A DNA stretch of 64,000 nt from Rodentolepis nana. Its lineage: Eukaryota > Platyhelminthes > Cestoda > Cyclophyllidea > Hymenolepididae. The stretch covers positions 1-64,000 of the forward strand of contig UZAE01012053.1 of NCBI GenBank assembly GCA_900617975.1, in the 5' to 3' direction. Shown one piece after another: positions 36,456 to 49,700 of the stretch (its first letter is position 1; each line of letters opens with the position of its first letter). The translations under genes were made by a program, and so were the position numbers. Below the pieces are notes generated by a model. That model saw nothing but the letters and a program-made list of their open reading frames with translations, was not told where the DNA came from and made no database searches.

Positions 36456-36468
36456 CTAATGACTATCA
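36456..36468. repeat. Right TSD of the retroposon at 36138-36455
   Basis: Exact copy of 36125-36137. Confidence 0.88.
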
Positions 36469-36852
36469 GTTGTAATGGGATAGGTAGTCAACACATCTAA
36501 GTCCATTTCAAGTAAAAAGATGCCACAAATTGTGTATCATAGAAATGCTTGACTTGAGCAACTCTTGGTTCTAGTAATATATATTTGTTTGAAGTACTTT
36601 GCACCCCAAAAAAAGAAGTGGCACGAATAATCTATATTTTTATGATTTCCAATTTTAAGGTGAAAGTGAAGAATTCAAAACTAACCCTTTCGGAGTATTC
36701 GTGAATGTCCGGTTTTAACTATTTGCTCATCATTAAATTAGTTCAAAGTGAATTTTTATTACAAAGCCTTTGCTTAATGTTTCTTAGGTATACATTTTAA
36801 GAAATAGGAGAGAATATGAAATGTGTCTCTTGAAAGACTTAAATTTTTTAAG

Positions 36853-36853
36853 N
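36853..36853. other. Ambiguous base (N)
   Basis: Single N in AT-rich sequence; an assembly or base-call ambiguity. Confidence 0.99.
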
Positions 36854-37498
36854 AACGACGTTATTTTGTTGCTTTTACTGGGACAAATTTTCCAATCCTT
36901 AATTGATCGAAGAGCAGATCAATTTATGGAAAGAAGCAAACGTTTTTATGCATACAAAGTTCCCACAGTTGTCGGACTTCCACGTTAAAATGTCAATGTC
37001 ACGATTAAACTAGTTGGAAAATATTTAATAAACTCACAGGAAAAAGAAAATAATTAGAGCTTAAATTAAGGATAATTAAACAAAAAATTAAGTAGAATAA
37101 TGCTTTTAAGAGTAGAACAAGAGAAAAGTATTCCACTAATTTGACTTTCAATTATCCCAAAAAATATTGGATAAAAGTTTACTTTTATTAAATTTGGAGT
37201 ATAATTAAAAAAGCCATAATATGCCTGTTTAAGTAGAAGATAAGTGATCCACATTGGACAAGAATTTCGAGATTATATCGGGAGAGAGTGATACCGGTAT
37301 CGATTGAGTGATTGAAATGAACCCCCCACTCTCCCCCCACCCCCCTCCAATTAATAACTTACACTTACACATAACTTTTCAGAGATAATTCACATGAAAA
37401 TAACAAAAATGCAGCATTGGCATAGTCTATATCATGGGTTGTAAGCAAAATGGCACGCTTATCTAGTGAATGATGGAATTTATTGTTTACCTTCTATA

Positions 37499-38009
37499 CA
37501 TTTATTTATTTAATTCAAATGGCAGGAGGAACATCAAAGTGAGAAAAATTCGATAGGGGGAGCAGAAGAATGATTCACAGATTCAAAAGAGACAGACACA
37601 AAGGTAGAGAAAAAGGTAAGATGAGTATTGTGGTAGTGGTCGAATATGATATACAGTCGGGTCATAGTAGTTAGAAGTCAGAAGTCAATTGCCAGTTAAT
37701 AGACTTTTTGCCGTATGAGTTTACGTTGCCCAGAGTGCACCACGTGGAGGTAAGTCTATCGTAGTTAACTGCCAGTTAATAGACTTTTTGCCGTATGAAT
37801 ATAACGAAAGCCGAGTGATAGACTTTTTTGCCGTAAGAAAATACGCTGCCCAGGGTGCACCACGTGGAGGTAAGTCTATCGCACACAAACTTCCGGTTAA
37901 TAGACTTTTTACCGTATGAGTATACGTTTCCCAGGGTGCACCACGTGGAGGTAAGTCTATCGCACACCCACAGAGTGCACCACGTGGAGGTAAGTCTATC
38001 GCACACCCC
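37499..38009 (-). mobile_element. Ribozyme-headed retroposon with tandem ribozyme modules
   Basis: Sense is the minus strand. A 10-bp TSD, ACCTTCTATA, lies at 37489-37498 and 38010-38019. Two rearrangements mark this copy. At the 3' end, about 65 bp of the conserved tail block are deleted: the junction joins ATGGCAGG to AGGAACATC. At the 5' end, the ribozyme module is repeated about five times in partial form: near 37691-37760, 37766-37805, 37816-37885, 37899-37969 and 37970-38009. Overlapping frames on the minus strand (37721-38011, 37776-38006) are products of this repetition and are not genes. Confidence 0.9.
37816..37969 (-). repeat. Two near-complete tandem ribozyme modules
   Basis: Module 37818-37885 keeps the catalytic C but has a P4 mismatch (CGTAT/TTACG). 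Module 37900-37969 has a perfect P4 but reads GGTAAAA where GGCAAAA is expected, so its catalytic C is lost. Each has P2 and P3 intact. The unit is about 80 bp and spans the ribozyme plus the CCGG-type segment just after it. Confidence 0.8.
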
Positions 38010-38019
38010 ACCTTCTATA

Positions 38020-38565
38020 TATAAAAAAATAAATGTTTGTGACTATTAATTAAAGCATCTAATAGGCCACACTAGTCCTGGGAAAAAGTGTAGTTGAAAC
38101 ACCTTTTTCCACTGCAATCGTATTTATTTTGGAGCTTTTTCTTTCAGCGATAGGACTACCGGAAGTCCCTGTCATAAATCGGACAAACTCAATGCTTCGC
38201 ACTTTAAATTATCACCAGATTTGCATCAAGCGTAACTAATATATAGATCCCACACTTTGCCACAGTTGATGATAGGTGTCTTGAAAAGAGGGCATTTCTG
38301 ATCAATCACTGATATCCAGGAATTCATCAGTGAGATATAAATTATGTTCTTGGCGTCATCAGATAAAAAGTTTTTTGTTTTTTTAATTTTATAAACAATC
38401 ACAATCACATTTCGTAAAACATAGGGGAAATTGAGCGCTTCCATGGATGCAAAAGGAAAGTTCTTCTGAATGTGGTTTGTAAAGAAGTTCTCATGAATTT
38501 TCTAAATGGCCAATTTCAAAGTTGAAAGAAAGCGACCTTTAGTCTACCTGTGAGAGTAGACTTAC
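38020..38565. other. No gene recognised
   Basis: AT-rich spacer between two retroposon copies of opposite orientation. Confidence 0.6.
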
Positions 38566-38575
38566 TTGGTGACTC

Positions 38576-38810
38576 AGGGGTGCGCAATTGACTTACCTCC
38601 ACGTGGTGCACCCTGGGCAACATATACCCATACGACAAAAAAGTCTATTTATCGGCAGTTGACTTCTGACTTCTTACTAACTCCTCACTATGAAGCCCCG
38701 AAGTCCTTTTTGTCACTTTGATGTTCTTCCTCCTCACTATGAAGCCCCGAAGTCCGCTAAATGGCTAATGATAACTATCAAAACGCCTGCCATTTGATAT
38801 GAATAAATAA
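38576..38810 (+). mobile_element. Ribozyme-headed retroposon with internal deletion and duplication
   Basis: Plus-sense, about 235 bp. The TSD is TTGGTGACTC (38566-38575) and TTGTTGACTC (38811-38820). The ribozyme region (38577-38648) has P1 GGGGTGC matching GCACCCT, but P2 is altered (AATTGACTT), and J4/2 is GACAAA with the C kept. The middle of the element is deleted, and a ~27-bp segment beginning ACTCCTCACTATGAAGCC occurs twice, separated by a stretch of the body. Confidence 0.88.
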
Positions 38811-38820
38811 TTGTTGACTC

Positions 38821-41776
38821 GGGTATTACGAAAGTTGAGATAATGGATAGATAAAAGGAGGGCAAATGGTGGCTGGAGAATCCACCAAGTTCTCAAATAA
38901 TATATAAATATTTAGAAAAAAACTATTTAAAGGGGCATAAAAGCTCTGTTTAAAATTCAATTGCAAATAATGTTTTAATGGTGATTTCACTTTCTAATTT
39001 TATTATTTTGTTATTAAAAAAACAAATCGCAATTCTAGCACATAGAGCCATACACCATCAGATATGCTTCTCGCAATTATCTTAAAGTGAAAATAATCAA
39101 AATATCTTTCTCTTTTTTAGCTTTAAAAGATTTTTGAACATTTAGGATATCAATTTTTTTAATTAGTTTTGCATTATTTTCCCAATTGATTTTAGGTGTG
39201 ATTATGAGTGGCAAGACAAGTGTGGACGTTACAATATTTTGATAATTAAAATTACCTTCCAACTTGCCTCTTTTCTGCGTGCATCGGAAGAAATGGCTTG
39301 ACGAACCACCTTCAATACGCTGTGGGGAATCTCAAAATAGCGGGAGTTATTTTTAATTCTACTAATTAGATTCCTCATGTACTACAGTTTCTTGGGGTAT
39401 TAGAAGAAGCTTTGATCTGGTATGTCTGGAGTAATTGTAAGGGAGAGAGAGAAACAAAGATGTCATATTAAAATTCTATTTGCATAATAATATATTTTTA
39501 ATTTATATAAATTCCCTTTGTGCATGAATTTAAAGGAATTTTGTCCAATTTTAACGAGATTATTTCAAACATTTTTGAATTGCTAAGACTGCTTTTAAAA
39601 CGCTGCCTATTCGCAATCGATTTTTCAGATAAAGGTGACAAAAAATCCCTTCTTAATATACTCGTTTGATCATCAACACAATTTTATACCTGAATGCTAA
39701 GTTACGCGCCCTCGTTTATTTCAAAAATTTCCCACTCATTTAGTTTATGTTGAGCAAAATTTGGGTGTACATTTTCTGTATAAAAAATCATTTAGATTTG
39801 TAAATAATCTGAATGAATGCAAATAAATCTACTACCAAATGGTCTAACTTAAAAACTTCGAATTTAAGGCCGCTCTTCTGAAAGCGTCCAAGGTGGATGA
39901 ATGAGAACTCTGATTGCCTGTATTTCAATTGTACTTCAAATGTGGAATAATTTTTTTTCACGTTGTATTTGCCTTTTCAACCGTGCATGAACAGTATCTC
40001 TCACCGAATGAATCATTATTGTCAATGCTGGCATATCTCGAGACCAACTCTTAAAAGTCTAAATAAGCTAACCTATTTTTCCTTGGGGCTACCAATCCCT
40101 AAAATTTTCTATAATATATCCTATTTCGATGAATCTCTGCATTTGATAAATCCCAAAATAAACGTTTAGTTAAGATAATTAGTCTCATTCAGGGCGCTTT
40201 TACGCGGAGGCCAAAATGTAACTCATTAAAATCTACTCTATAATTAGTGAGTGGGTGTTTAAGCAAGTAAATTTATTATTCATCTCTGATATATATATAT
40301 ATATTAAGGAGAAAAATCCATTGGCTTAGAAAAAGCCATTTTCGAACTCCAGACGGCCCTTTTCCAGGTATATAATTGATACCTCGATGATTTTACTAGG
40401 CCAGCACCATGAGGCAGTTTTCTAAAATCAGGACAACTTTTCTCCAATGCGTGACCGAATCTCCTCCTTATCTCCCTCCAACACAATATTCTTTACGAAT
40501 CTGGAAACCTTTTTTGCTTATAGGAATACAATAGAGGACTCTGCTTCAATTATCTGCGGTAGGTTTGGTGACACGGATTTAATTATTACTTGAAGGGTGA
40601 ATTTATATGGAGGCAATAAAATGAGCTAAGTCCTATTTCTTTAAAATGGAAGAATAATGGATGATCCTAGTTAAACTCCCCTTTCATCCATAAGGATTCA
40701 GAAAATCTCCTATTGTGGTTATAACTAAGAAGTGAAGAACTTTTAAATGCACCCAAAGACTAGGATGTAAATTAAGTCATCGGTGTGATTGGCTTCTGTA
40801 GATATCATTGAATTTTTCTTTATCCTTTAGCATGATAAATCTTAAAAATGTAAAAATGCAATAAGAGGTCTTTATGTCGCGAACTGATGATTAAAGTCGA
40901 ACTTTTTCTATGGAGGACAAAAATTGGGCTGCTATGAAGCACTCAAGGAAAGTGGTTGTCTGCAAATCTGTCTAGGGCAAATTTAAGTGTATGTGCGTGC
41001 GCATCGGGTAGGTGGGAAATTCACGCATATTCTATCTCTCTCTATCTCTCTCACCCGCTCAAGAAGATGAAGTCAAAGAGGTGCACTCTGCTAAAAGAAG
41101 TTGGTATTCGATGTGAAACGTTGACTCATGTCTGACCTACCACGCCATAAAGGAACTGATTTATTATCTACTGCATTTATGGACCTTTTGATGGATTAGA
41201 CACATGAATCAGCATGATAAAGCACAGTCAAATGCTTCTTTATAATAAATAAATTTGAATAATGAATGTGTCGGGCAAAATATTGCTTCATAATACAAAA
41301 CTTTAAACTCTACTCGTTTGAATTTCCTTCTAGCACCATCTTTAAAAAAGATTTTTTTAATTTCATAAAGCCAGGAAATTACCTTTACCTTTAAATTACA
41401 TAAAATAAACAATTTCAAGTTTCTTTTTTGTCTAGAGCATAACGATGTGCATTTTATTGTTTTTTTTTCATTTATCAGTAAATTCAAAGTATACAAAGAA
41501 GCATTCCTTTCCTTCTGGTGGATTGGTTTATTTAAGAATAAGTAAGGCTTACTTACCAAGTGATTAAATAAAGAATGGTCCTTGGGGCTGCATACTAGAA
41601 AACGAATGAAATACATACATTTTTAATTCAGAGACACTTAAAAGGATGATTGAAATATTCCCATTCTAAGAGAAACTGTAAATATCCTACACCTGCAAAA
41701 ATGTCTCAGAAATGTTAAAACTTGATTAGAACTATTGTTAGAAACTACCTAGTTAATTAATTAATAGCTCAAAACT
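38821..41776. other. No gene recognised
   Basis: AT-rich. Short (AT)n at about 40290-40304 and a CTAT/CTCT pyrimidine repeat at about 41030-41052. The 135-codon minus frame at 41209-41616 is the longest outside mobile elements. It is Lys/Phe/Leu-rich, has no recognisable motif and is probably chance. Confidence 0.5.
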
Positions 41777-41790
41777 ATATTATTGAATAG

Positions 41791-42120
41791 AGGCTGTGTA
41801 ATAGACTTATCTCCACGTGGTGCACCCTGGGCAACGTATATTCATACGGCAAAAAGTCTATTAATCGGCAGTTGACTTCTGACCTCAAACTACCATCACC
41901 CCACCGTATGTCATATTCGACCACTTCCACAGTACTAACCTCACCTTTCATCTACCTTTGTGGCTGTCTCTTTTACATCTTTGAAACACTCTTCTGTTCC
42001 CCCCCCCCCACTTCTCGAATTTTTCACTTTGATGTTCCTTCCCTTCTGTGAAGCCTGAAGTCAGCTAGAGGGCTAATGATAACTATCATAAAGCCAGCCA
42101 TTTGATATAAATAAATACAT
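41791..42120 (+). mobile_element. Ribozyme-headed retroposon, full length
   Basis: Plus-sense copy. The TSD is imperfect: ATATTATTGAATAG at 41777-41790 and AATATTTTCGAATAG at 42121-42135. The ribozyme head occupies 41792-41861: P2 intact, P3 ATC/GGT with a T-G wobble, P4 CGTAT-ATTC-ATACG intact, catalytic C present, P1 disrupted (AGGCTGT). The tail is GATATAAATAAATAC. Confidence 0.88.
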
Positions 42121-42135
42121 AATATTTTCGAATAG

Positions 42136-43368
42136 TCAATTCAATCGCCCTTGTCACAATACTCGACCACTATAGTTTTGTCGGAAAAATAAATCTAATC
42201 GCAAAACAATTTCTCAGAACTCATTTAACTTATGCAGGTGAAGTTCAAATGAATTGACAATGCCAAAAAACATTTGTATTTGTCATTCCCCAATGCATTG
42301 AGCCAAAGAACATTATTACTTTCATTATTATATTTTTCTCAAACAAAAACCTATGAGTACAAAGGAAAGAAGTCAGTTAGTAATAAGTCATTTAACCTAT
42401 CCACAGACAAATCAAAGGATGATTAAAATTAGAGTAAGTTGATTCATCGTGAATTTTTACAAAAAGACAAATTTGGTCATGGGGTGGTCTGAATTCGTTT
42501 CAAATTTCCCAATAAGTCTTTACAAATGGGAATGAAATATTACCTCACGAACGCTCTCTTAAAAAGTCACACCATTAGGTAAGTTTTAATGCTTTGACGA
42601 TCAAAATACTAAGTTTGTATGAATTTAAACATTTTTTTCCTAAAATTACAAATTCTGAAAACTGAATATGAGCCAATAGCTTTCAAATGTCCTGGACTTA
42701 ATACTTATTAAACGCTTAATGAATTAAAACCTGGCATTTTTTGCAATTAATAAATACTAGCTTTCTTAAGAAGCTGATGGTCGTTGAAGATTTCAGGATT
42801 TCAGAAATTCATACTGTGATACCAGTGTTCTTGATATTAGCGGTTGGTAGGTGAATCGACTTAAATTAAGTTCTTATCTGGTTTTTAGGCTTTTGAAGAA
42901 TCTTTGAATATACGAGGTTTGGATATTTCAAGTCATTTGGAGGTTTTCAAAAAAGCGAATAAGCACGTTTTTAGAACACCGCGTTATTACAATTCTGGCT
43001 TACATCCTGCAACAAGCAGTGAAGCTAATAACTTCAGCTCTTGTCAATATATAAAGCCCAGATGAAGCAGAAAGATATCTAATTGGTACACGTTAGTTGG
43101 TTGACTTAACACATTTAAGAGCTTTGTCTAAAAATGTCATAAAAATTTCAAACCACTTTTGAAGAATACATCAAAATGCCTATGAAAAAATTAGTCAGTA
43201 TTAAATTGAGGGTAATTGGTGTTGGCGTAACCTTTGAATGAGTACAAAGGCAGGATTGTGAGCAGCAAAATAGCCTGAGTGTATGCACAGTAATTACAAA
43301 ATTATATACTGTCACGGAACTCAAACTATAGAGGAATTAAACCTCGGATTTAAAATAAATGTATTGGA
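42136..43368. other. No gene recognised
   Basis: AT-rich spacer with nothing nameable. Confidence 0.6.
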
Positions 43369-43378
43369 GCGTCCTAAA

Positions 43379-43700
43379 TATTTATTTATTTATTTCAAAT
43401 GGCAGGCTTTATGATAGTTATCATTAGCCCTTAAGCTGGCTTCGGGTTTCACAAAGGGGTAGAACATCAAAGTTAGAAAAATTTGAGAGGGGTAACAGAA
43501 AACAGATTCAAGGATTCAAAAGAGATTGACAGACAAAAAGGCAGAGAAAAACTAAGATGAGAACTGTGGAAGTGATGGACTTTGACATACAGTCTGGTCA
43601 TGGTAGTTTGGAGTCAAGTGCCGGTTTGTATACTTTTTTGTCGTATGAGCAAACTTTGCCCAGGGTGCACCACGCGGAGGTAAATCTATCGCACACCCTG
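43379..43700 (-). mobile_element. Ribozyme-headed retroposon, full length
   Basis: Sense is the minus strand, with a 10-bp exact TSD GCGTCCTAAA at 43369-43378 and 43701-43710. The tail on plus is (TTTA)n. The head (43628-43699) is decayed: P2 reads ATAGATTT against AAGTATAC, P4 is AGTTT/ATACG, though GACAAA keeps the C. Probably inactive. Confidence 0.9.
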
Positions 43701-43710
43701 GCGTCCTAAA

Positions 43711-46700
43711 AAATTCTAAAATAAACGATGCCCAATTTTAATTTGGTTTATAGAACAAAAGGCTTTGTAGACAAAATATCAGTAAAAAATAGTCGCAGAG
43801 TAAAAACTGATTATTGGCTGCATTTTAAATAAAAGCTCTACTCATACATTTATTGACTAAATGAGCAAAAGGAAATATTTTGTAGTGATGTTTACCATAA
43901 AGTGCCCTTTACTTTCAATAGTATTCCAGTTAGATTCTAATTTCAGAAAAAATTCATTACCAACTAATGACCTAATATTATATACCATTTTTTGCGGTTT
44001 TAAATTTAAGCGCGCCAGCAATTTGTTTAAAATAAACGCCCTTGTTGGGTCATTTCTTTTGCACCTAACCTGATGGCGATAACGTTCATGGTATGGATTT
44101 CAGTTACCGAGGGTGAAGTGAGCCTTCAAATAGAGTCAAATAGATGACGAACGGTTTTATTGCTTCCATCGTTTCTATTCTCATTAGCAGATATAATAAA
44201 TTCCAGTGAAGCCCTACAATTCACACTTGTTTGCTAAATCAACTGAAACTAGGTAAATCAATAAACATTACCTAGATTAAATGAAAAAATATCCATAATT
44301 TAAAAAACTTAAAAGGATTTCAGATTTCATTTAAATTGTTCTTCGAAAACATATTCCCAATCGAAAATGGCAATAAATTTAGCCATTACTAAATGATAAA
44401 AATAAGCAAAGTTTCCTTTTTATAAAAAAATTCAGTATTTCGAAACTTTGTCAATATTTATTCGCAGTTCACAAAAATCAGTTGGCCATTCTTTTAAAAT
44501 ATTTTGGTTTGTGTGCTGCGTTTTTGTAAAAATGCACGTCAATCACCACAGATTTCAAAATCTGTACTGGAACATTGAAAAATAACTACCCCTAATGTCA
44601 ACTTTCCATATACTGATATGAGTCTTTCAAACAATTGGCAATAACACAAAGTCGAATTTGGGACTATGCTCATACTAATATTTAAACAAAACTATTAAAA
44701 TCTGGATAAAGGGATTTAAGGACTCAAATTTATTTTCCAAGCAATAATCTGATAACGATTAATTAGATTTGTATGACGTATTTGCTGGCTGGAATAATTT
44801 TTCTCAACAAAACATAAAGAACTTTAATATTGATTATTATAGTCATGGTCTAAACCATCCCTATATTGTATTTAGTAAAAGTATAAAAAAATCTCGAGTA
44901 AAGAAAACATTGCAGAAACATTGGTGAATTTTTTGGGAATATTCTTTATGCTACACTTATCTTCTCATTTTTAAACCTTCTAGATCATTTGTCCAATTGA
45001 GAAAAGTATGATCAGTGAAATCTTATTATTAATATTTCGACTATTCTACCGAATCAAGTACAAATGTATGGTTTGAAATCTCATAATGAGACCACATTAA
45101 CAAATTACTTGGCGAGTTTTATATCCTTGGCAACGAGCTGGTGGTTATATTGCGGCACAAATAAAATATTCCGAAAAGTTGGAAAGCCTAATCTGTGTGG
45201 GAAGAGAAGCCTGCTTGGGCCATAACAAGCAACTGCGCTCAAATTATACTCTGCCAGAAATTCAAGTTCCTGAGAAACATAGTTTGTGCTCAGATAAGAA
45301 TAAAGTATGATTTTCTGCTCCTGAGGTAGCAGGAGTGGTGACTGGAGTCTAGACATTCTCAAAATTTTTTAATCTATTATGGCAACTTATTGAACTTCTC
45401 TGAAATCAATCAATGTTATTCCTGTGAAAATTAAAATAAAGTTAATCTGACTAACTGCGACCCTCTCAATTGTGATTGATCCAGAACTCAAATTCACTTT
45501 GAGGTAGAGAAAACAGAAAATTTACAGAGTACGTAATATAATATATCCCACAATTACAAAATCAACAAGGTGTACATTGGTGTGACAGAATTTGAATTCG
45601 TGAAAATTGTTCGAAAAACGCTATAAATATGAATTAAAAGAGAAGAGAGGTAACTGAAGTGTAATGGAGCATAAATTAGTAGAAAAATGAACATTTTTTT
45701 CAAGAAATTTCGATCATGAACTCTAGATTTCATAGAATTTCAGGATAAAAAAGAAGAAAATAGAAGATCGTTGCAGACATGAAGGAATAATAACGGCACA
45801 TGGACCGGGTTTGCCATTAGATTCCATTGTGGTACCAATATGGAAACTAGAAAAAGTCTTTAAGTATTCTTTGTACTACGTAGTATATTTTGAAATATAT
45901 AATAGGTTTTGTTACTATGACGACAATGATAAATTTTTGTAGATAATATTCATGATCAGGAATATTTAATCATTTCATAAAATCGAAATTTATAAATATT
46001 AATTTTAACGAAAAATAGCGCTCTAATCAGGTGATAATTGAAAGTGATTTGTGTAAGACTGGTCCTTTTTATCTCGGCTCACCGCACTTAGTTCGCTTTG
46101 AATTCGTTGAATAATATAAATAGTTTAGTTAAAATATTGAATTATCAATATAATTTTAATAAGTCAGTAAATTTAAATATTTGAAAAGTTATTTAAATGG
46201 CTACTCCATTTAGCCAAATTTAAAGAGTCCAAATAAATTGTTTAATTTTCTTTTAAATTTCTTCTTACATATCTTGTTCCTACTGAACTTATGCACTATT
46301 CAAAATCATCGATCCCGCAGATATTGAAGGCAACACTACAACTGTTGCTGGGTTCATTCACCAACATGAATCAAATTAATTATATAGGGTTTCAGTCCAA
46401 TAAATACCCTTATGTGTTCACAATGGATCATCCCTAATGGAGTGGGGGAAGAAGAATGTGCTGTCTCATCAGAAAAACTGCGTTCCTTCGAATAGAAATG
46501 TTGCTCAAATCTTGTTCTTCCTAGGTCATGAGATGAACCAAAATTATTTTCTCTAAATGTACAGGCTTTAAAAAATTCTGACCCGAAATCTTTCCTTTCA
46601 ATATCTATTTAGGTGCCTTAAGAATGAAGTGAAATTATATAGCAATGTTGGATATTGTATTTTGATTTTAAAATTCGCTTTCTTCACTTTAAGAGAAAAG

Positions 46701-49700
46701 AAGTTCATATCTTTTATTATCATCTTTGAATATTTTTTAGCAAAATCAGTGTTGCCACTTAAGATTCCTGTTTTTCAAATACTCCCGCAGGATTAAAGTT
46801 CCATTGACTCATATGCACACATGTCCACGCACATAGAACGCAACGCATATTTACCTCTGTCAAACAGAAGCCATCTTTACGTGTCTGACCTGTTAAGGTT
46901 GACATTTTCTCAAAATGCAACTGCGTAAAGAGTGCAGAAGCTGGGCAATGGAGAAGACGGCTATCTACAGACCTTCCACAGTGACCAGAATTGTCCACTA
47001 GAATGAAGTGTCATAGTTATCTTGGCCACTGCAATCCCTTTTAAATCAAACCAAAGCTCATATTTTGCCCTGCAATCGTTACAGAGGTAAAATTTGAGTA
47101 AATTCCCGCAAAATGCTTTATCTTGTGTTTGCCAATGAGTCAAGTAAAGCGGGGTTTATTTTAGAGTCTAATGTGGTTATCATAGTTTCACTATAGTTCT
47201 AAAAAGAATATATATATATATATATATATATCCATTCATATCGGTTGGGAAATATTCTACTCGTTTGGAAGTTAATGAGTAATTTTAGTTTTTTTACTGA
47301 GAAGTAGATCTCTGGGAGATAAAGTGTCTGTGTTTGTGTTTGGGGAGGTTGAGAAAATAGGGAGAAAATTTACCGAAACTTTTGAGTAACAAGTTTTGGC
47401 GCTGGTTTTAATCAGGCGCGACATTCCACAATTGTTAAAAGTCTATTTTTGGACGTATGTTTACTTTTGATATTTCAATGTGGTAAAATTATGATAATAT
47501 TTGCCACTCTCAAAGAACTCCAACAATGAAAAGAGATGTAAAACTTGAAATAAACTGGTATGATCTTTCAGAAGAAATATTAATATTCAATTTTGCATTT
47601 ATTCTTTAATTGCTAATGTAATCACAGCAAAAATCAAATAAAATAAAGCTTTGTCATCATACATAAAAAAGTTGCATTTATTTATTTTCTGGTAATATTA
47701 GTGCCAAATAAAAATATTTAATTAGCCCAATAATTCCTATTCGATATACGAACCTCACTCAATAACGAAGGTCATTCACAATTAAAATTTGTGTGCAAGG
47801 AGGAAGAAACAGTGGTTATAATTAAATCCTAGAAAACAAGCATAGGTAAGCTGAGAACTCATTGTCAAGTCGATTCCCACTCATTCAAAGATTATTTGTC
47901 AATCAGTAGAAGTTACAGTCCTGTGAAGGTAAGGCACAAGAATTTTTAAAAAGGATAACTATGAATTTATATGAAAATATGCCACAAGGACTTGGATTTT
48001 GAAGTGCAAATGGGTTAGTTGAACGAATAGGTTTGAAGGAACTTCGACAGGGGAAATTTATTTCTAGATTCAAATTGAAGAAATTTTGTGCGGAATTTCT
48101 AGCTCTCCCCAACACTGCTTAAACAAACGCTTTTTGGAAATAAAATATCTTACCTTTAGAAAACGTTCAATTTTAAGCGATTTAGTTTCGTCCTAGATGA
48201 TTGGTGCAAATATTTTCACTTTTCTAATAAAAATGAATGCACATAATACAGTTAATAAGGAAATCTAATCAATAATCCGACTTTTAGATACTCAATTAAG
48301 TATTAACATATCGAAATACTTGAACCATCCTTGTTTTACATATCAAATTGGAAAATCTTATTGTTGAAATAATTCTAAACGGGAATACAAATATTGAATT
48401 TTACTACATTTGTGCAAACAGCGGATATTTTAACAAACGAGTAAATATATTTTCAAATTTACCACATGTTAAACCATTAGGACTTCAATAATATTTTGTA
48501 AAACTTTGAGTATTTTATGAAAAATATCGAAATTAACAAACTAGGCCACAGATATTTACGATTCTTCCAATGTTATGGTGACTTTAATTTTAAAAATTCC
48601 CTTCAAATGGGTTTGCAAATGTAGTTAAATGAATGATCTACCCATATGATCGATTTCTAAAGGCAAATGGCTAAAACTTAAAGAAATCAAGTGTAGTTAA
48701 GGACTTTGAAAAATGTAAGAAGAGATTTACTTGCCATTATCAAAAGAGGCTTTTAAAAAATATATATACTTCAATGTCATTTTCATTTTTGCATTTCTTT
48801 TGTAAAAGTAGGAGACGGCTTGAATTAAAAATGAATTTAATTTAATTCCGACCACTAAAATAATTTTAAATGTTGATTAAATGTATGTAAATAATTTCAA
48901 TATTAAAGCACTTTAATTTGAAATAAAAAGTGAAACAAAACAATTTTTAAAATGCTGGAGACTTTGTATGACACCGAACGAATTGTCGCTATTTACTATT
49001 TGAATCCCACAACTGGCAGTCTCTAGTTTACGTCAACTTTAAACTTTCATTCTTGTATATAATTTTAAAATAAACAAATAATCTCTCTACCTTTACCATT
49101 TTTTAGTAGAAATTTAGTCAAATATTTTATGCCACATACATTCTACATAATTCGCTCTGATAGGTTTGTTTTATTTATTCTAAATTCGAATTTTTATAAC
49201 TCACACACTAGCATTATCTCTACTTAATAGGTTTAACATTAAATTAAATAAATTAAAGAGAGGTTTCGCTTTAATAAAAAATAAATAAACCTTATATCAT
49301 ATCCATTCAAAAAAAGCGATAAATGCGCGACTTTTTTGATTGATCAATGCCGTCACAATTGTCATGAAAACACATACGTGATACTTGATTACTTTTACTG
49401 GTCAACGTGTACCGAATTTATCAAAAAAGCGTCAAAATGCTCAAATTGGGTATCAGTCGCTGCTACTCTCGCCCACTCCCCCCCAGCCAACAGCAATTTG
49501 ACAGCTAACTAATTCCTTTTTTCTCGCTTACCATATTGATTTTCATCTCAGTCTTCAGTTTCATCAAATTGAAGAGAGTTTCATGCTACACCGTGCATTA
49601 TAAGTATTCAAAGTTTTAATTTTCTCAAGATTTAATAAACTCTTCATTTTAATTGATATTATCTCTCATTTACAAGAAAGTGTGCGTCATTGGAACGCAA

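Noticed and set aside
37721..38011. 96-codon minus frame with a repeated DLPPRGAPW motif
   Set aside because: It is the translation of tandem ribozyme modules. The same peptide appears in two or more frames and wherever the retroposon occurs, so it is not a repeat protein gene.
41209..41616. 135-codon minus frame, the longest outside mobile elements
   Set aside because: Composition follows local AT content (Lys, Phe, Leu, Ile), there is no recognisable domain and no support from the other copies or flanks.
45105..45362. 85-codon minus frame with relatively balanced codons
   Set aside because: Tried on both strands against protein families I know, without a match. No splice context was clear.
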